From: Aquilaria yunnanensis | Taxonomy: Eukaryota > Streptophyta > Magnoliopsida > Malvales > Thymelaeaceae | Length of the DNA stretch: 64,000 bases | Assembly: GCA_039654915.1 (NCBI GenBank) | Contig: CM077600.1 | Location: forward strand, 28,455,992 to 28,519,991 | Direction of reading: 5' to 3' | Part shown: positions 1 to 13,194 of the stretch, one piece after another | How the letters are laid out: every line of letters starts with the position of its first letter | How positions within the stretch are numbered: the stretch's first letter is position 1 | Translations under genes and position numbers: made by a program | The notes under the pieces: generated by a model | What the model saw: the letters and a program-made list of their open reading frames with translations, nothing else | What the model was told of the DNA's origin: nothing | Database searches by the model: none

Positions 1-991
1 TTCATTAAAGCCCTCGCTTTCGCTTTGCGCTTTGCGCTTTGCGCTTTGGAACCCTTATCGCTATAATGCGCTTTTCGCTTTTCAAAACCTTGACCACAGG
101 TGGGTTATTATTAGTTTCACATTGGTATTCTTATATCATGTTCCATACAAACCTACATTTTCACAAATGATTTGTGCTTTAAGACCTAAACAGCAGATTT
201 TTGGTCAATGTGCTGAAGATATATGAAGGAAATCAAAGAACATAGAGCTTACAAGTGTAGATTATCCTGTAACAGGAATATGATGAAATTGTAGTGTGTT
301 TAGTCCTGTTCCTCAACATGAAAATTCAATAGTCCAAATATTCTTCCTCATTCATCAAATTATAATTTTGTGCATATAGATCTTTGATTTCCTATGACTG
401 GCGGCCTTGAAGAGAAGTCAGTTGTTGAACTTCAGTTGGGCAGACAAATTTAGTAATATAATGATGAAATTTATATACTTATTTACTGCTGCAACTTGCA
501 AGCATATTAAATAATCATGTGCAATAGGTGATGATGGCAATGATCTTTCTTGTTTCTACGTGATAATTAGAGTTGATGGGGCTGAAATTTCTGGGAAATT
601 CAAGTGTATGATCATGATCAATCTGAAGGAACTGAGACACCCCGATTGGTTTCTCTTTGAATGATTGTGGCAAATATTTCATTTGGCTTAGATCAAGTGA
701 CTTTAATATCCCATAAATACTTGTCAGAGTGGTTTTGTGGAATGTGCCAATGTAACTTTGTTCTATAAAAGCATTTATTTGTTTGCATTAGTTGGTGCTA
801 TGACATCAGGATTCTTAGGTCAGGAAGACATGGTTCTGAACAAAAGGTTCCCCAAGATATATTTTTTGGATGGGAGGACTTTTGCCATTAGTTGGTCTTT
901 ATATATTTCGAGAATGCCAGGTGATTATAATTAGCTTTTTGGGGACACATTTCTCTTATTGAACTAAGTGTAGTCAATTTCTTCAACTTAG
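1..991. other. Non-coding stretch, upstream or intron of the GFAT pseudogene
   Basis: No exon with recognisable GFAT homology is seen here. The N-terminal glutaminase part of GFAT (beginning Met-Cys-Gly with the catalytic Cys) should lie upstream of the first recognised exon. It is either beyond the left window edge or lost. Short open frames here show no family resemblance. Confidence 0.5.
13..50. repeat. Short tandem repeat, 7-bp unit
   Basis: A GCTTTGC-type heptamer is repeated about four to five times with minor variation at the left window edge. It is a simple minisatellite with no evident function. Confidence 0.7.
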
Positions 992-2383
992 GTGATCAGA
1001 CTGTCACATTTATTCAAGTTTTGCTTGAAGTTATGAGACATTTTGGGGGAGCTTATGCACTCATATTCAAATGCCAACATTATCCAAATGAGCATTGCAT
1101 GCAAGCGTGGCAGCCCATTGCTTCTAGGAATCAAAGTAAGTGCTACATTTATGATCTAATGGTTTCCTTAAGATGATTTCAAAGTGCAGCAGCTCAGTTT
1201 ACATCCTGTTGTATATTTTTATTCCCTTATTTCAGGAGCTAAATGGAGATACATGTAATGGATCAGCATTTCATGATCCTGAGTTTCTTACTACAAATGG
1301 GAACCCTAAAGAGTTTTTTCTATCAAGTGATGCTAATACTCTAATTGAACACACAAAAAAAGTTTTGGTCATTGAGGATGGTGAAGTAGTTCATCTTAAG
1401 GTCCTCTTTTCTTCATTCCTGGAAAATCATAATTTCCTTTTCATGCTTGCTGCTTTTGGCACTTAGCATGAGCCGTATATGTTTTCTGCCCTTCTGAGCA
1501 TCTTGGGCCTGTTTAGTTCTTCAAAGTTCTCATTAATCTTTGTCGCGTATTATATGATGTATGTAGAAAAACTGTCTTTTAGAATTTATAGAACTTCTTC
1601 TATATAATAACTGTATTTGAATGATTAGTATTTTTTTTTCCTAGAGAACTTGAGATCAGGGGATTTCAATTTTACAAATACAATACTTCATCAGGTTCTA
1701 TGTATTTCTTGAAGAAAAGTTGGAACAGAAAATGAGCAAATTTTTAGAACTAAACTGGGCCCTTTGTTTGTCTTTTTTCCTCTTTTGTATCTTTTTTTCT
1801 TGCATCTTGCATTTTCTTCTTTCTAAAGCTAGAAGAGGTAAGTAGCATAATTGCACATCATGTATAAAAGAGGCATCTTGATCTATTTTATGCAACCATG
1901 ATCAGGGAGAGTCACCAGACTATTTCATGTGAGGCTCACCATTTTTGTCTTCTGTGTTTTAATGACCACAACTTTTTTCCCCTCACAAGAGGGTTGTTTG
2001 GGAAAGACATCCTGCATATGATATTGCCACTTTGCTCTTGCGTGAATTTATAGATTCATTGTGACTTTTAACAATTAACTGACATGATGAACTTCATGCC
2101 ACTTGATGCCCAACAGCATCTTCGTCGGATGACATTGTAATTTGCGGAGGGACTTCCTGAGGAGGAGAGCGCCCGAATGTCAGATTGACCAGGGGAGCGT
2201 GCCTGAAAAGCTCGAAAGAGAGGGTTAGAAGGTCCCCGGGATGTAGTTCTGGGGAGGAGCTTCCGACGCCCAAGTCAGTGTCCTGAGAAGTAAAAGAGGG
2301 GAACACTAGGAGGTTTAGGTGTCTTGCCTGTTTTTGTTTTCTCAAGGAGGAGGAGTCCAACCCTTTGCCAGGGTCTGTTCCCT

Positions 2384-2393
2384 GGTATTTATA
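2384..2393 (-). promoter_or_regulatory. TATA box of the probable LTR
   Basis: The sequence reads TATAAATACC on the minus strand, placed inside the GC-rich LTR-like block as expected for a retrotransposon Pol II promoter. The assignment depends on the LTR call. Confidence 0.4.
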
Positions 2394-2936
2394 GGAGTGT
2401 CCAGCCTGTTCAGATGACGACACGTGTTCGGTCGGATGTTTTTTGAATTTCTGGGCGTGGGAGACAAGTAGCCGGTGGCAGGTTCCTTGAGCTTTGAACC
2501 AAGACAAGTCGTGATGAGACCTGGATGGCGTCAGCGTGTCAGACGGCCGTTTGGGGCGGCCTGTAACATTTATGGGCGACATGTCAAAGGCTCCTTAAAT
2601 GCTCATGCCGTACTCCAGAAGTCCTTCGGGCGAGGTCGTCCCGTGGTCTGGATGGACTTCTTCGGGAGTTATGCTTGTAGTTCAGGGAATTCTTTATTTC
2701 GGTGGTTCCGCCCTCGGAGGATTCTCTCCCGCTTGTAGGGACTAGGCCTCTGTCCCGAAGATGATCCGTTTGGTCCCCTAAAGAAGCTGACAATACCTTT
2801 AGATTTCTCGGCATCTTAGCCGAAGTCATGACTTTGTGGTACTCGACTTCGCACCTGCCGACGTCAATGACGATGCTTCTTTCCGGGCTACGCCGAGCTT
2901 CCCAAACACACCTTCGGCGGGAAGCTCGTACTGAGA

Positions 2937-2960
2937 GGTGATAGCCCTTCGGCTATCACC
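2937..2960. repeat. Perfect 10-bp hairpin, 4-nt loop
   Basis: GGTGATAGCC, then CTTC, then GGCTATCACC form a perfect stem at the edge of the probable LTR. It may be the LTR terminal structure rather than an independent element. Confidence 0.8.
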
Positions 2961-3883
2961 ATTGACCCTAATGCAGTTAGGGTAATGATGTATTGGTGAA
3001 AGAAAAACATATATTTGCCGATAAGGGGAAAAAACAAAACAAAACATACATTCTATTGTCCAAAATACACCAATTTTTATTCCCATTTCCAAAATTACGT
3101 TTAATTGTCAAGAATGAAACAGTTGTGGATTCAAATAAATTATGTGAAAATGAAATGGAGAAGGATTTTCATGAACAAAGCTCACCAATATTCTAGTGTT
3201 AGGATTCCATATGTTTAATTTTCCTTTTCTGTTTAATTTACTTTTTCATGGCACTCCATGATAGTCACAATTATAAAAGTGGCATATGTTGGTTGTTTTT
3301 GGAAGTTATGATTTGCTACATTTTTTGTGGATGGATCCTGACAGCCATTTCTTATTGCTAATGGCATGCTCTTGTGTCCAAGCACATATTGTCTGGGTAA
3401 ATGCATAGGTTTCACACATTTTATCTGTTTTACATGGGTTAATTTTTCACAGTTGATTGCCCTTTTGTTTGAGATAGTTCACGAGGCTAAGCACGTAGAC
3501 ATATAGTCAATCTCATTTATGGTTTCTGCAGGATGGAGGTGTATCGATTCTATGGTATGATAATGAGAAGGGAAGACATGGCAGTAATCTTTCAAGACCT
3601 GCATCAGTGCAATGTGCATTATCTATTCTTGAGATGGAGGTTGAGCAAGTAAATAAGGGAAATTATGAACACTACATGCAGAAAGAAATTCATGAACAAC
3701 CAGAATCTCTTACAACAACCATGAGGGGAAGGCTCATACGTGGATGCTCCTGCAAAGATAAGAGTGTTCTCTTGGATGGACTAAAGGATCATCTGAAAAC
3801 AATCAGGCGAAGCCAAAGGTGTTTTCATTGGTTGCGGCACAAGCTATAATGTTGCTTTAGCTGCGAGACCTATATTGTAATAA

Positions 3884-4282
<399 letters not shown>

Positions 4283-4547
4283 TAGGCTGTTGTGATGTTA
4301 CAGCATACTAGCAGGCATATACAAGTCAAATGGTGGTTATGGCCATACTGGCTCTAGCAATTGGAGGTGACACAATTTCTAGCCAAGCAAAGAGTGAAGC
4401 TCTAACGGATGGCCTGTTTGATTTGCCGAGTAAGTTTCTTCCCTTCCTTTTCTTTTGGTCCCTCCCTCGCATTTTTCTTTCTTTCCATTTCAGAAATGCA
4501 TTCTCTTTTGTCTCCGTTTACACTACTAAAATATCATGCTTTTCCAA

Positions 4548-4965
4548 CTGCTAATTTACCAACGGCTACACCGTTGGAATTTACCAACGCGTAGAACCGT
4601 TGGTAATTATTTTCCAACGTGCACGCGTTGGAGAGGGTTTCAAAAAAATTTAACAGTTTTTTTTTATTTTTCCAACGTGCAAACCGTTGGTAATTACCAA
4701 CGGTCTTAGCCGTTGGTAAAATTCCAACTTCCTAGCAGTTGGTAAATTTTTTTTTTTTTTGGGCTGATTTAGCCGTTGGTAAATATTTTCCAACGTGCAG
4801 GCATTGGTGAGGGATTCAAAAAAATTTTACAGATTTTTTGATTTCCAACGTGCAAACCGTTGGTAATTACCAACGGTCTTAACCGTTGGAAAAATTCCAA
4901 CTTCCAGGAGTTGGAAATATATTTTTTTTTTTTTGAACTTTATCAACGGTTCAGCTGTTGGAAAA
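4548..4965. repeat. 5' subterminal repeats of the CACTA element
   Basis: There are several copies of CCAACG...CGTTGG motifs (for example ACCAACGGT and CCGTTGGTAA) in both orientations within 450 bp of the left end. In En/Spm, subterminal repeats of this kind are bound by the TnpA protein. That role is inferred here from position and symmetry. The array is looser and more decayed than the one at the right end. Confidence 0.85.
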
Positions 4966-4996
4966 TTTTTTTTAATACGCAGCGTTTTGATTAAAC

Positions 4997-5101
4997 CCCC
5001 CCCCCCTCGCGACTCGGTGCGTGCGTTTTGATTTGATTTTTATTTCCCCCCCCCCCCCCCCCCGCGACTCCAGCTCGTCTTCTTCTTCTTCTTCTTCTTC
5101 T
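4997..5101. repeat. Poly-C tracts and (CTT)n microsatellite
   Basis: Two C homopolymers (about 10 and about 17 C) are followed by roughly eight CTT repeats in the CACTA leader. Homopolymer lengths may be unreliable in an assembly. Confidence 0.85.
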
Positions 5102-5380
5102 GTTCTTCGCGTCCTCTGTGTTTTTTAATTTCAACTGCCACACGCACATACAGCACGTTCGTTTGAAGACCAAGGGGTGAAATTGCTTCGTTAAGCTTAC
5201 TAAAACGTGGATCTGGTCTTCATTTCGTTGATCTGTAGGTTAGTTTGAATATTTTTTCAATTTTTTATTCCGAATTTGGATCGGTTGTTTGTTGATAATG
5301 GGTTTTGATTTTCGTTGTTGTAGCTGATTTGAAGCTATTTGGAGGTATTTGAAGCAATTGAAGTCGGATTTGAGGTATGT

Positions 5381-5662
5381 TTGTTTAGAACGTATTTTGA
5401 ATTTTTTTATTTTCCGAAAATTAGTTAATATTTTGATTATTTCATTGTATTTTGGAGTAAAATTTGTGAAATATTTTAGATTTATTATTGTTGATGGTTG
5501 GATGTGAACTTTTTGGGTGACCCATTATAATTTTTTCATTTATGTGAAATTTATTAGTTATTTCTGAATTTTTGGATTAAAAAAAAAATAGAAAATAATT
5601 ACTTTTAAGTAAAATGTGTGGGTATTATATGTATGTGTCAAAATATTGAGTTTAATTTAAAA
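5381..5662 (+). repeat. Internal direct repeat of the CACTA leader, copy 1
   Basis: It starts TTGTTTAGAACGTATTTTGA and ends near ATTGAGTTTAATTTAAAA. The second copy is at 5936-6204, with scattered substitutions and small indels. The DNA is AT-rich and non-coding. Confidence 0.85.
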
Positions 5663-5935
5663 TAGTGAAAAATTTATTGTCAGTTAATTAATTAGGTGGT
5701 ATATTTAATATTTGTGTAAAATTAGTTTCTATATTTAGATATAATAAATAAGTAGTTTGGAAGTAAATTAATTAGGTTGTATATTTATGAGTGAAATTAT
5801 TTAGTTTAATTTAAAATAGTTAATAATAAGTTGTAAGTAAATTGATTAGGTAGTTTATTTAATTGTTGTGTAAAATTACGTTGTAAGTAATCTACACTTA
5901 AATTTACTATCACTTAAATTTTTATTTGTTTAGAA

Positions 5936-6204
5936 CATATTTTTAATTTTTTTATTTTCCAAAAAATAGGTAATATTCCTATTATTACCAGCTATTTTGT
6001 AGTAAAATTTGTGAAATATTGGTGATGTATTGTTGTTGATGGTTGGATTTGAACTAGTTGGGTGACCCATTATAATTTAACATTTATGTACATTTTCTTA
6101 GTTTTTTCAGAATTTTGGGATTAAATTAAAAATAGAAAATAATTACTTTTAAGTAAAATGTGTGGGTAATATATGCATATGTCAAAATATTGAGTTTAAT
6201 TAAA
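5936..6204 (+). repeat. Internal direct repeat of the CACTA leader, copy 2
   Basis: This is the partner of 5381-5662. Shared landmarks are GTAAAATTTGTGAAATATT, GGGTGACCCATTATAATTT and TACTTTTAAGTAAAATGTGT. The stretch between the copies (5663-5935) is AT-rich with no coding signal. Confidence 0.85.
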
Positions 6205-6629
6205 ACCAAATCATGAACATACTAATAGATATATTTATCACCATTTCATTATTTCTATCTAAGATGGTCCATTTTTATTGTTTACTGAATATTTGTACCT
6301 TTCAGGACAACAAACTTTGATTTCCTTCACAATTGCTAGAATTAATATGAAAATTGTCCCGCTTTTTCCTTTACAAAAAATTAAATGTTGGTCTCAGTAG
6401 TATTGTAGCGTAAAATCTCTTGTTCTTACCTGTAAAATATTTTTTGTTGTCGTACTATGAAATTCTTTAGTATCTTTAAAAATATACAATAATTTTTATT
6501 TACGTAAATTGCTTATGTAGTATAATTAATTTCTGTTAATTCATTTGCAAATCTCATACTGTTAAAAATAACTCAAGAAAAGACTAAATAACTCAAGAAA
6601 AGACCAAACATGAATTGAACGCAATCTGC
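6205..6629. other. AT-rich CACTA leader, nothing recognised
   Basis: No open frame with family resemblance and no repeat structure were seen beyond AT-richness. Confidence 0.5.
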
Positions 6630-6965
6630 TTCCTAACCCTAACCTTTACCTTAGAGCATAAAACTAAACTTAAACCCAAGACCCCAAACCTAAACTTGGT
6701 TAACCCTAATTACAATATGTAACCTAAACTATAAGTCTATAGTATTTGCAGTATCTGGGGTGGGTCCTAAATCTAAACTCTAAAAGACATAAACTTAGAC
6801 CCTAACCTTAACACTAATTTTAACATTACCATAAATGGTAAATCAAAAAATTGCAACCCTAATCCCCATAACCCAAGACTCTAACCTTAACCTTAACCTT
6901 AACTATAAGCTCTTAATCCAAATCATAAACCCTCAATCTCTAACCTTCAAACCCTAAACCATACA
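6630..6965. repeat. Degenerate telomere-like repeats (CCCTAA-related)
   Basis: This is a block of interspersed CCCTAA, CCTTAA, CCTAAAC and CCCCAA units, for example CTAACCCTAACCTTTACCTT near 6637 and AACCTTAACCTTAACCTTAA near 6880. It resembles a decayed interstitial telomeric tract but lies inside the CACTA leader, so it travels with the transposon. Confidence 0.75.
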
Positions 6966-7314
6966 GGAATAATAAGGACAGTTTTAACCCTCATCGTAAA
7001 CATAAACTTTCTTTATTCATTACCTTTTTTACTTAGTAAAGTCTATATGTAATAAAATATAATGAAGAAACTTTTTAATTTACATACTAAGAACAATAAG
7101 AATAATAAGAACACTAACAACAATAATAATGATTGTACGTTAATCATAAGATTAATAAGTTTGAAAAGAAACTAAGATTATCTTCCAACTTTTTAAGTTA
7201 CTTACATAAACATTAATGAACTTTTGTTGTTTTTATTAACTAAATATAAAACTTGACTACGTATATCACGTAATAGATTGAGATGTTTATGATTACGAAC
7301 AGATTTTGTTTGTA

Positions 7315-10300
7315 ATGGAATCCGCCCGGAGTTGGATGTACAGTAACCGTTTCTTGCCTCGCTGAACGGGTTACACAGAACAGTGGGAGGCCGGGGTCGA
7401 AGAATTTATATCATTTGCTGTCTCGCACCCAGAAAGTATGAGTGGGTTATGTATTCGCTGTCCTTGTCGGAAATGTAAGAATTTGCGGTTTTAATCAGTC
7501 TGATGAGGTCAGAGTTCATCTGTATAAATGGGGGTTTACACCTTTTTACTTGAATTGGACCGCTCATGGTGAGCCATTTAATGAAGCATCAGATACGGCT
7601 CCGGGTGTGAGTAGGTTTGATCAGTTTGACCAGGGGAGTTCGACGAATCCATATGAAAGGATGGTATTAGATGCCGCTGGCCCTAGTTACTCACAAATTC
7701 CAGAAGTTAATGTTACAGAGCCGAATGAAAGCGCCTCAAAATTTTTTAACCTTTTGAATTCAGCATCAACTCCTTTATGGGATGGGTGCGAAAGTCATTC
7801 TGAGTTATCTGCTGCTGTCCGTCTTCTCAACATTAAGTCTGAGTATCACATGTCACGAGGATGCTTTAATGGCATTGCCCAACTGATGAAGGAGACTCAA
7901 CCAAGAGATAGTAAGATGCCATCAAATTGGTATTAAACTAATAAATTAGTTTCACAGTTGGGTCTGTCTCATGAGAAGATTGACGTCTGTGTGAATGATT
8001 GTATGTTGTTCTGGAAAGATGACAGTAGTCTGGGTATATGTAAGTACTGTGCAGTAGAGAGATATAAGCCAAAAAAGGGAAGTCGTGGTAAAGATCGACC
8101 GAGAAAAACCATGCATTATTTACCACTAAGCCCTCGTCTGCAACGCTTATTTGCGTCATTGGCAACAGCTGAGCAGATGAGATGGCATAAGGAGCAAACA
8201 CAGGTCCCAGGTGTTATCAAACATCCATCAGACGGTGAAGCTTGGAAACATTTTGATCAGACCTACCCATGGTTTGCTTCGGAAGCACGAAATGTCAGAT
8301 TGGGTTTATGTGCCGATGGATTTACACCTTTTGGAGCATCTGGGAAACAATACTCTTGTTGGCCTGTGATCGTGACTCCGTATAATTTGCCCCCTTGGAT
8401 GTGCATGAAAAAACCCTATATGTTCCTTTCGTTGCTTATTCCAGGTCCACGTAGCCCAAATCATAAGATTGATGTTTATCTACAACCTTTAATCGATGAG
8501 CTACGGCATCTGTGGTTTGATGGTGTTGAAACATGAGATGTGTCATTGAAACAAAATTTTATTCTGCGAGCAGCGTTAATGTGGACCATAAATGACTTTC
8601 CGGCTTATGGCATGCTATCAGGGTGGATGACACATGGGCGATTGTCTTGCCCTATTTGTATGGGCGAAAGCAAGGCATTCCAACTTAAGTTTGGGGGAAA
8701 AATTTCATTTTTCGACTGTCATCGGCAATTCCTTGCCCGGAACCACCCATATAGAAGGAATTGTACTTGGTTTAAGAAGGGGAAATCAGAGAAGTCATTA
8801 CCTCCTCCGCGCTTATCAGGTGAAGATATATTTGAAAGAATCTCATGGATTCCATCAGTTGGAAACGATGGGCCACAAAATCGCCCGTACGATTATGGGA
8901 AATCACATAATTGGACGAAGCGAAGCATTTTCTGGGAGTTACCATATTGGGCCACGAACTTAATACGACATAATCTTGATGTTATGCATATTGAGAAGAA
9001 CGTGTTTGAGAATATATGGAATACTGTGATGGATGTTAAGAACAAAACGAAAGATAATGTGAAAGCACGGAAGGACGTGGAAATTTTTTGTAATCGGCAG
9101 GAGTTAAACATGGTTCCACTAGCTGATGGTCGTTCGTTCAAACCAAAGGCGAGGTTCACATTGGATGTTAACCAAAGGCAAGATGTGATCGCCTGGGTAA
9201 AATCTTTACGACTCCCTGATGGATATGCCTCGAATCTTGGGAGATGTGTTGATACAGCTGGTTGCAATATGTATGGTATGAAGAGCCATGATTGCCACGT
9301 TATGATGCAAAGGCTTCTCCCCATTGCCCTCGAAGCGCTACCTGAGAATATTTGGAAGCCATTACATTAAGCCTATTCTTTAGAGATTTTTGCTCTCCAG
9401 AGTTGCATGAAAATCACTTGTTTGCATTGGAGGAAAATATTGCACTTATAATTTGTAAGCTTGAAAGAATTTTCCCTCCAGGGTTTTTTGATGTCATGGA
9501 GCATCTCCCAGTTCACTTGCCCTTTGAAGCAAGGGTTGGAGGACCTGTTCAATACCGATGGATGTATAAATTTGAGCGGTGCATGCATGACCTAAAAATG
9601 AAGGTTTCTAATACTGCTCATGTTGAGGGATCGATATGTGAAGCATACCTTATAGAGGAAACTTCCATCTTTTGCTCCCATTACTTTGAGTCCCATGTTC
9701 CCTGCATGATGAACCGCGTACCAAGAAATGACGATGGTGGTCCTGTCCAATGTAATGGTGACTTGTGGTCCATATTCACTTTTCCGGGACGACCATATGG
9801 TGCATGCCGATATAGATTCCTGACGGACGATGAACTCAGACTTGCAACCACATACGTTCTTCTAAACTGTGCTCAGATCAGGCCATACCTAAAGTAAGTC
9901 ATCAGTCATGTAAAGACATTCTAACATTGACTATGTCAAATTAAGTACTACTCATCAAACAAAACTAACATACTTTTATTGTTTCTGTTATTGGCGACAG
10001 TATGTTTGTGGACATGGTCAGGGAAACTGCACCCGAGATAACAATGTCCGAGATGGACATACACATTGAAAACAATTTCTCATCCTGGCTCCGACGATAT
10101 GTACGTGTGCTTTTAGGACAGCATGTATTGCAATATGTTAAGTTATACAACATTCCATATATGCTGTCCTAAATTGAAATATGTTTTGCATAGGTTGATG
10201 ACCCAGGTAACAATATTGTCGATACCATCTTGTGGGATGTTGCATGTGGTCCCTCACGGCGAGTTCAGACATGGCCGGTGTATTTCACAAATGGGTACAA

Positions 10301-10925
10301 GTTTCACATAAGTGAATGGGGGAAGGACAAATCAACATTTAATAGTGGAGTATGCATACGCAGCACGGGTGCAAGTGAAGTTGAATGTGATTTTTATGGT
10401 ATATTAGAAGAAGTCATTCAACTCGAATATCCCGGCTTTCCGCATAAGAATGTTGTCTTGTTTAGGTGCAACTGGTTTGACCCAACACCTGAACGTGGAA
10501 CTCGAATGCATAAACAGTTTGGGTTAGTTGAGATCCGGAATAGCCGCAGATATCAGAAGTTTGATCCTTTCATTCTAGCATCACAGGCTGACCAAGTTTA
10601 CTACACACGATATCCGACCAAGTCACGTGAAAGAAACGGGTGGTCAGCTGTTATGAAGATAAAACCTCGATGGATAATACAGGCTGCAGTTATGGACACG
10701 GATGACGTGTATCAAGACAGTTCATCCGTTAATTGTCAAAGAATTGACGATGACCCAATTGAGGAGTTAGCTGACCCGGGTGTCGGTGATGATATTGAAG
10801 AAGATGTACTTGAGGAGGGGGGATCTAATGGCGATACAGATGATGGTGAGGAGTTTATATCGAATGACAGTGACTCTGAAGAGTCCGAGGGGTTTGAGTC
10901 GAATGACAGCAGCGGGTCTGAATGA
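7315..10925 (+). pseudogene. TNP2-like CACTA transposase, inactivated
   Basis: This was the catalytic transposase of the element. The proposed ATG is at 7315, followed by a Cys-rich N-terminus (CPCRKCK, about 7463-7483). The TNP2 core spans 7442-9370 (HKIDVYLQPLIDELRHLW, MWTINDFPAYGMLSGW), a DUF4218-like part 9352-9893 (CKLERIFPPGFFDVMEHLPV, GGPVQYRWMYKFER), and a DUF4216-like C-terminus in the last exon (FYGILEEVIQLEYPG, NVVLFRCNWFDPTPERG) with an acidic tail. Introns 9894-10000 and 10101-10193 keep GT/AG. Lesions: stop TGA 7363-7365, an extra T in 7489-7492, stop TAA 7934-7936 (normally Gln), stop TGA 8534-8536, and a frameshift near 9345-9351. Homology is certain. The protein cannot be made in full, though ends and splice sites remain. 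Confidence 0.93.
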
Positions 10926-11077
10926 ATGAGTAGATAACATGTATTAGGAACAATGGGAACCTGTAATTTTTATGTATGTCATTGAAATATTTGAGTACGT
11001 TTATGTACCCCTAATACTGCACAATATATGTCAGTAGATATATGTTATGTTTAATTCACCAACTTATCGAAAAATAA

Positions 11078-12844
11078 ATGCAGATGCCTCGTAAAGGGGA
11101 TAACACGTATAAACGCCGACCTGGGAAAGGACCATTTGCGCAGTTTAAGGAGGTAATGGAACCAATACTTAATGAACGACATAGGATGGGTTCTTCATCC
11201 CGGGCACAGGAGGATGTCGGTGTGGAGACGCAGGGGACAACAGTGCCACCCACGCAGGTCCCCTCACATGAGCACCGAGAAGACGGCGGTGGAGGCACGC
11301 CATCTGGACATGGATCTGGTGCGCGGCACATGAGGCACCCTATAGTGCCGACCCATCCCTCAGATGATGATATACATATTGATGACATCCCATCATCGAT
11401 GTCACAGACAGTAGGTCGACCGCGGATGAGGATATCCCCACATGGTAACACGTAAGTGATAAATACCAGACACAAGTATTAATATTAGTAAAATAAATAT
11501 TTTACATGGAATCATTCTTTGAAACTTAAGTCCGATAATTTAAACGTCACAGATTCATTCCAGCTGCGGCGACACGGTTAGTGACACCATGTTTCACCAC
11601 ACATTTCAAGCCATATGCTGATTGGTCATCTGTCTCTCCATCAGACCTGCAGCAATGGTGGCGTGTTTTTGAGGTATGACAATAATATGACTATGATAAT
11701 GATGTAATAATGTTATAAGATATAGAATGCTATTTCCCCATTCTAATAGTTTAAACATATTAACCTGTACAGAGGAGCTGTGAGTGGGATCCCATACACC
11801 ATAATGAGGTGTATCGGGTTTGGAATGTATTGGGAGCACAACATTACAGAAGCATGATGTCAGAAATTCGGCGTGTGAAGGATCCGGTTAAACGTCGAGC
11901 AAAGGCGAATTTTATGTCAGATTCTGCATATGGGGAGATGGAGGCATATTGGGCGAGTCCTGAGTTCATTCAGAAGTCCGCGAAGTTCAAGGCAATGCGA
12001 GCAACAATGACTGACGAGGATTCACAGTCAGGCTCTTGCAGCGCGACATATGCTGGGGGATCTATCTCGATGTCTGCACATCGAGAGCAAATGGTATGTA
12101 TGCTTGAATGTTCTTTCAAATAACAGTTCAGATACTAATGAAATATTGTAAAATATTAATGTTGGTTTTCATTCAAATAGAGAGAGAGAGATCCTGAGAA
12201 AAAGGACCCTGGCTTGTTTAAAGTCCTTCAAGCCACACATAAAAAGAAGAATGGGAGAGATGTTAGTAAGCGCTATGAAGAAGTTGCTGTAAGTAGTAAA
12301 AGTCGTTTGGTTGCAGAATATTCTTAACTTAATTACTATGTTTTACAAATTATGACATGACTAAATGTATTTTATGACGTTGCTGTAGACTCGTATCAGT
12401 GCAGAGATTGAGGAGCAAACACAGCAAGAGGATGGAATTGAGGCAATTAATGAACTAGCAATCATTAGTACCGCATCTGGCGGTAGAAGGAGAGGCCGGG
12501 TATTTGGATTAGGATCTGAGCAGTGTGCTATACCGGGACGCCGACAGCCAGGTTTCATCCCGCCTATCGACATCACACAGACACCGCAATTCAACGAGCA
12601 AGTACAGAAGATGATGGCGGAGGAGAATGCGCGAAGGGATGCGGAGTACGAGAGGAAGCTCGAGAGGATTCAGAGGAGACAGAGAGCAGAGATGGAGGCT
12701 CAGAGAGCTGCATTGGAGGCAAACCGGGCGCAGTTGGAGATTATTTGTCGTTCGCTAAACCTTCCATGCCCGCCGGCACAACCAGTTCCACATTATCCGG
12801 ATGACTCGAAGTCAGAGGATGAGGAGATAGTCGGGACTCCGTGA
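11078..12844 (+). CDS. CACTA second gene (Ptta/En/Spm, TnpA-like), apparently intact
   Basis: Five exons join in frame: 11078-11451, 11553-11673, 11773-12093, 12181-12288 and 12389-12844, all with GT/AG borders. Recognisable parts are a Pro/Gly-rich N-terminus, a block around WDPIHHNEVYRVWNVLGA, the signature DPGLFKVLQATHKKKNG (typically LFExTHKKKDG in the Transposase_24 family), and a charged coiled-coil C-terminus (EENARRDAEYERKLERIQRR). By analogy with TnpA of En/Spm it should bind the subterminal repeats and help transposition. That function is inferred. Unlike the neighbouring transposase, no stop or frameshift was seen. The ATG at 11078 is the first in frame, and a second ATG follows two codons later. 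Confidence 0.85.
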
Positions 12845-13194
12845 TGGGCCTCATCAACAGGTTAGCGCATTTCTGCAGTTCTTGTATTAGAGCATGGCAA
12901 CTTTATTATTTTTAGACCTAAATCAGACTGACTTGATATTTATGAAATGTGTAAGCCGTTGAATGTTGAATGCTTTCTTTCAGACATATCTGTTATTGCT
13001 TTAATCCAGCTGTAGTTGAGAATATTAATATTTCAATTACGTTGACATAGTTGTGTAATGTTTATTGCTGAGTAAAGCCGGGCGTACTTTTGAATTGGTA
13101 ATTTACTTTTGAATGTGGATTGAAACGGGGAAAAATACGAAACAACCGAAACCTGGAACGTTTAATATACATAACGAACGCACAAATGTGAAAC

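Larger units (their letters stand above)
2136..2961 (-). mobile_element. Probable solo gypsy LTR, minus strand
   Basis: This block is much more GC-rich than its surroundings and sits in the GFAT intron between exons 1236-1400 and 3532-3876. On the minus strand it starts TGGTGATAGCC, has a TATA box (TATAAATACC, 2384-2393), and downstream contains a GACTTGGGCGTCGGA-type stretch of the sort common in the R/U5 part of plant gypsy LTRs. It ends AATTACA. No clear 5-bp target duplication was found, so the borders are approximate. The open frames inside it look incidental. Confidence 0.45.

Noticed and set aside
2094..2582. A 160-residue open frame on the minus strand as a host gene
   Set aside because: It lies inside a GC-rich LTR-like block with its own TATA box, has no recognisable domain, and overlaps other random frames of similar length.
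4991..5173. An Arg/Gly-rich minus-strand open frame
   Set aside because: It is produced by poly-C tracts and CTT repeats.
6630..6965. A true chromosome end or functional telomere
   Set aside because: Units are degenerate, only about 330 bp long, and lie inside a transposon with sequence continuing on both sides.
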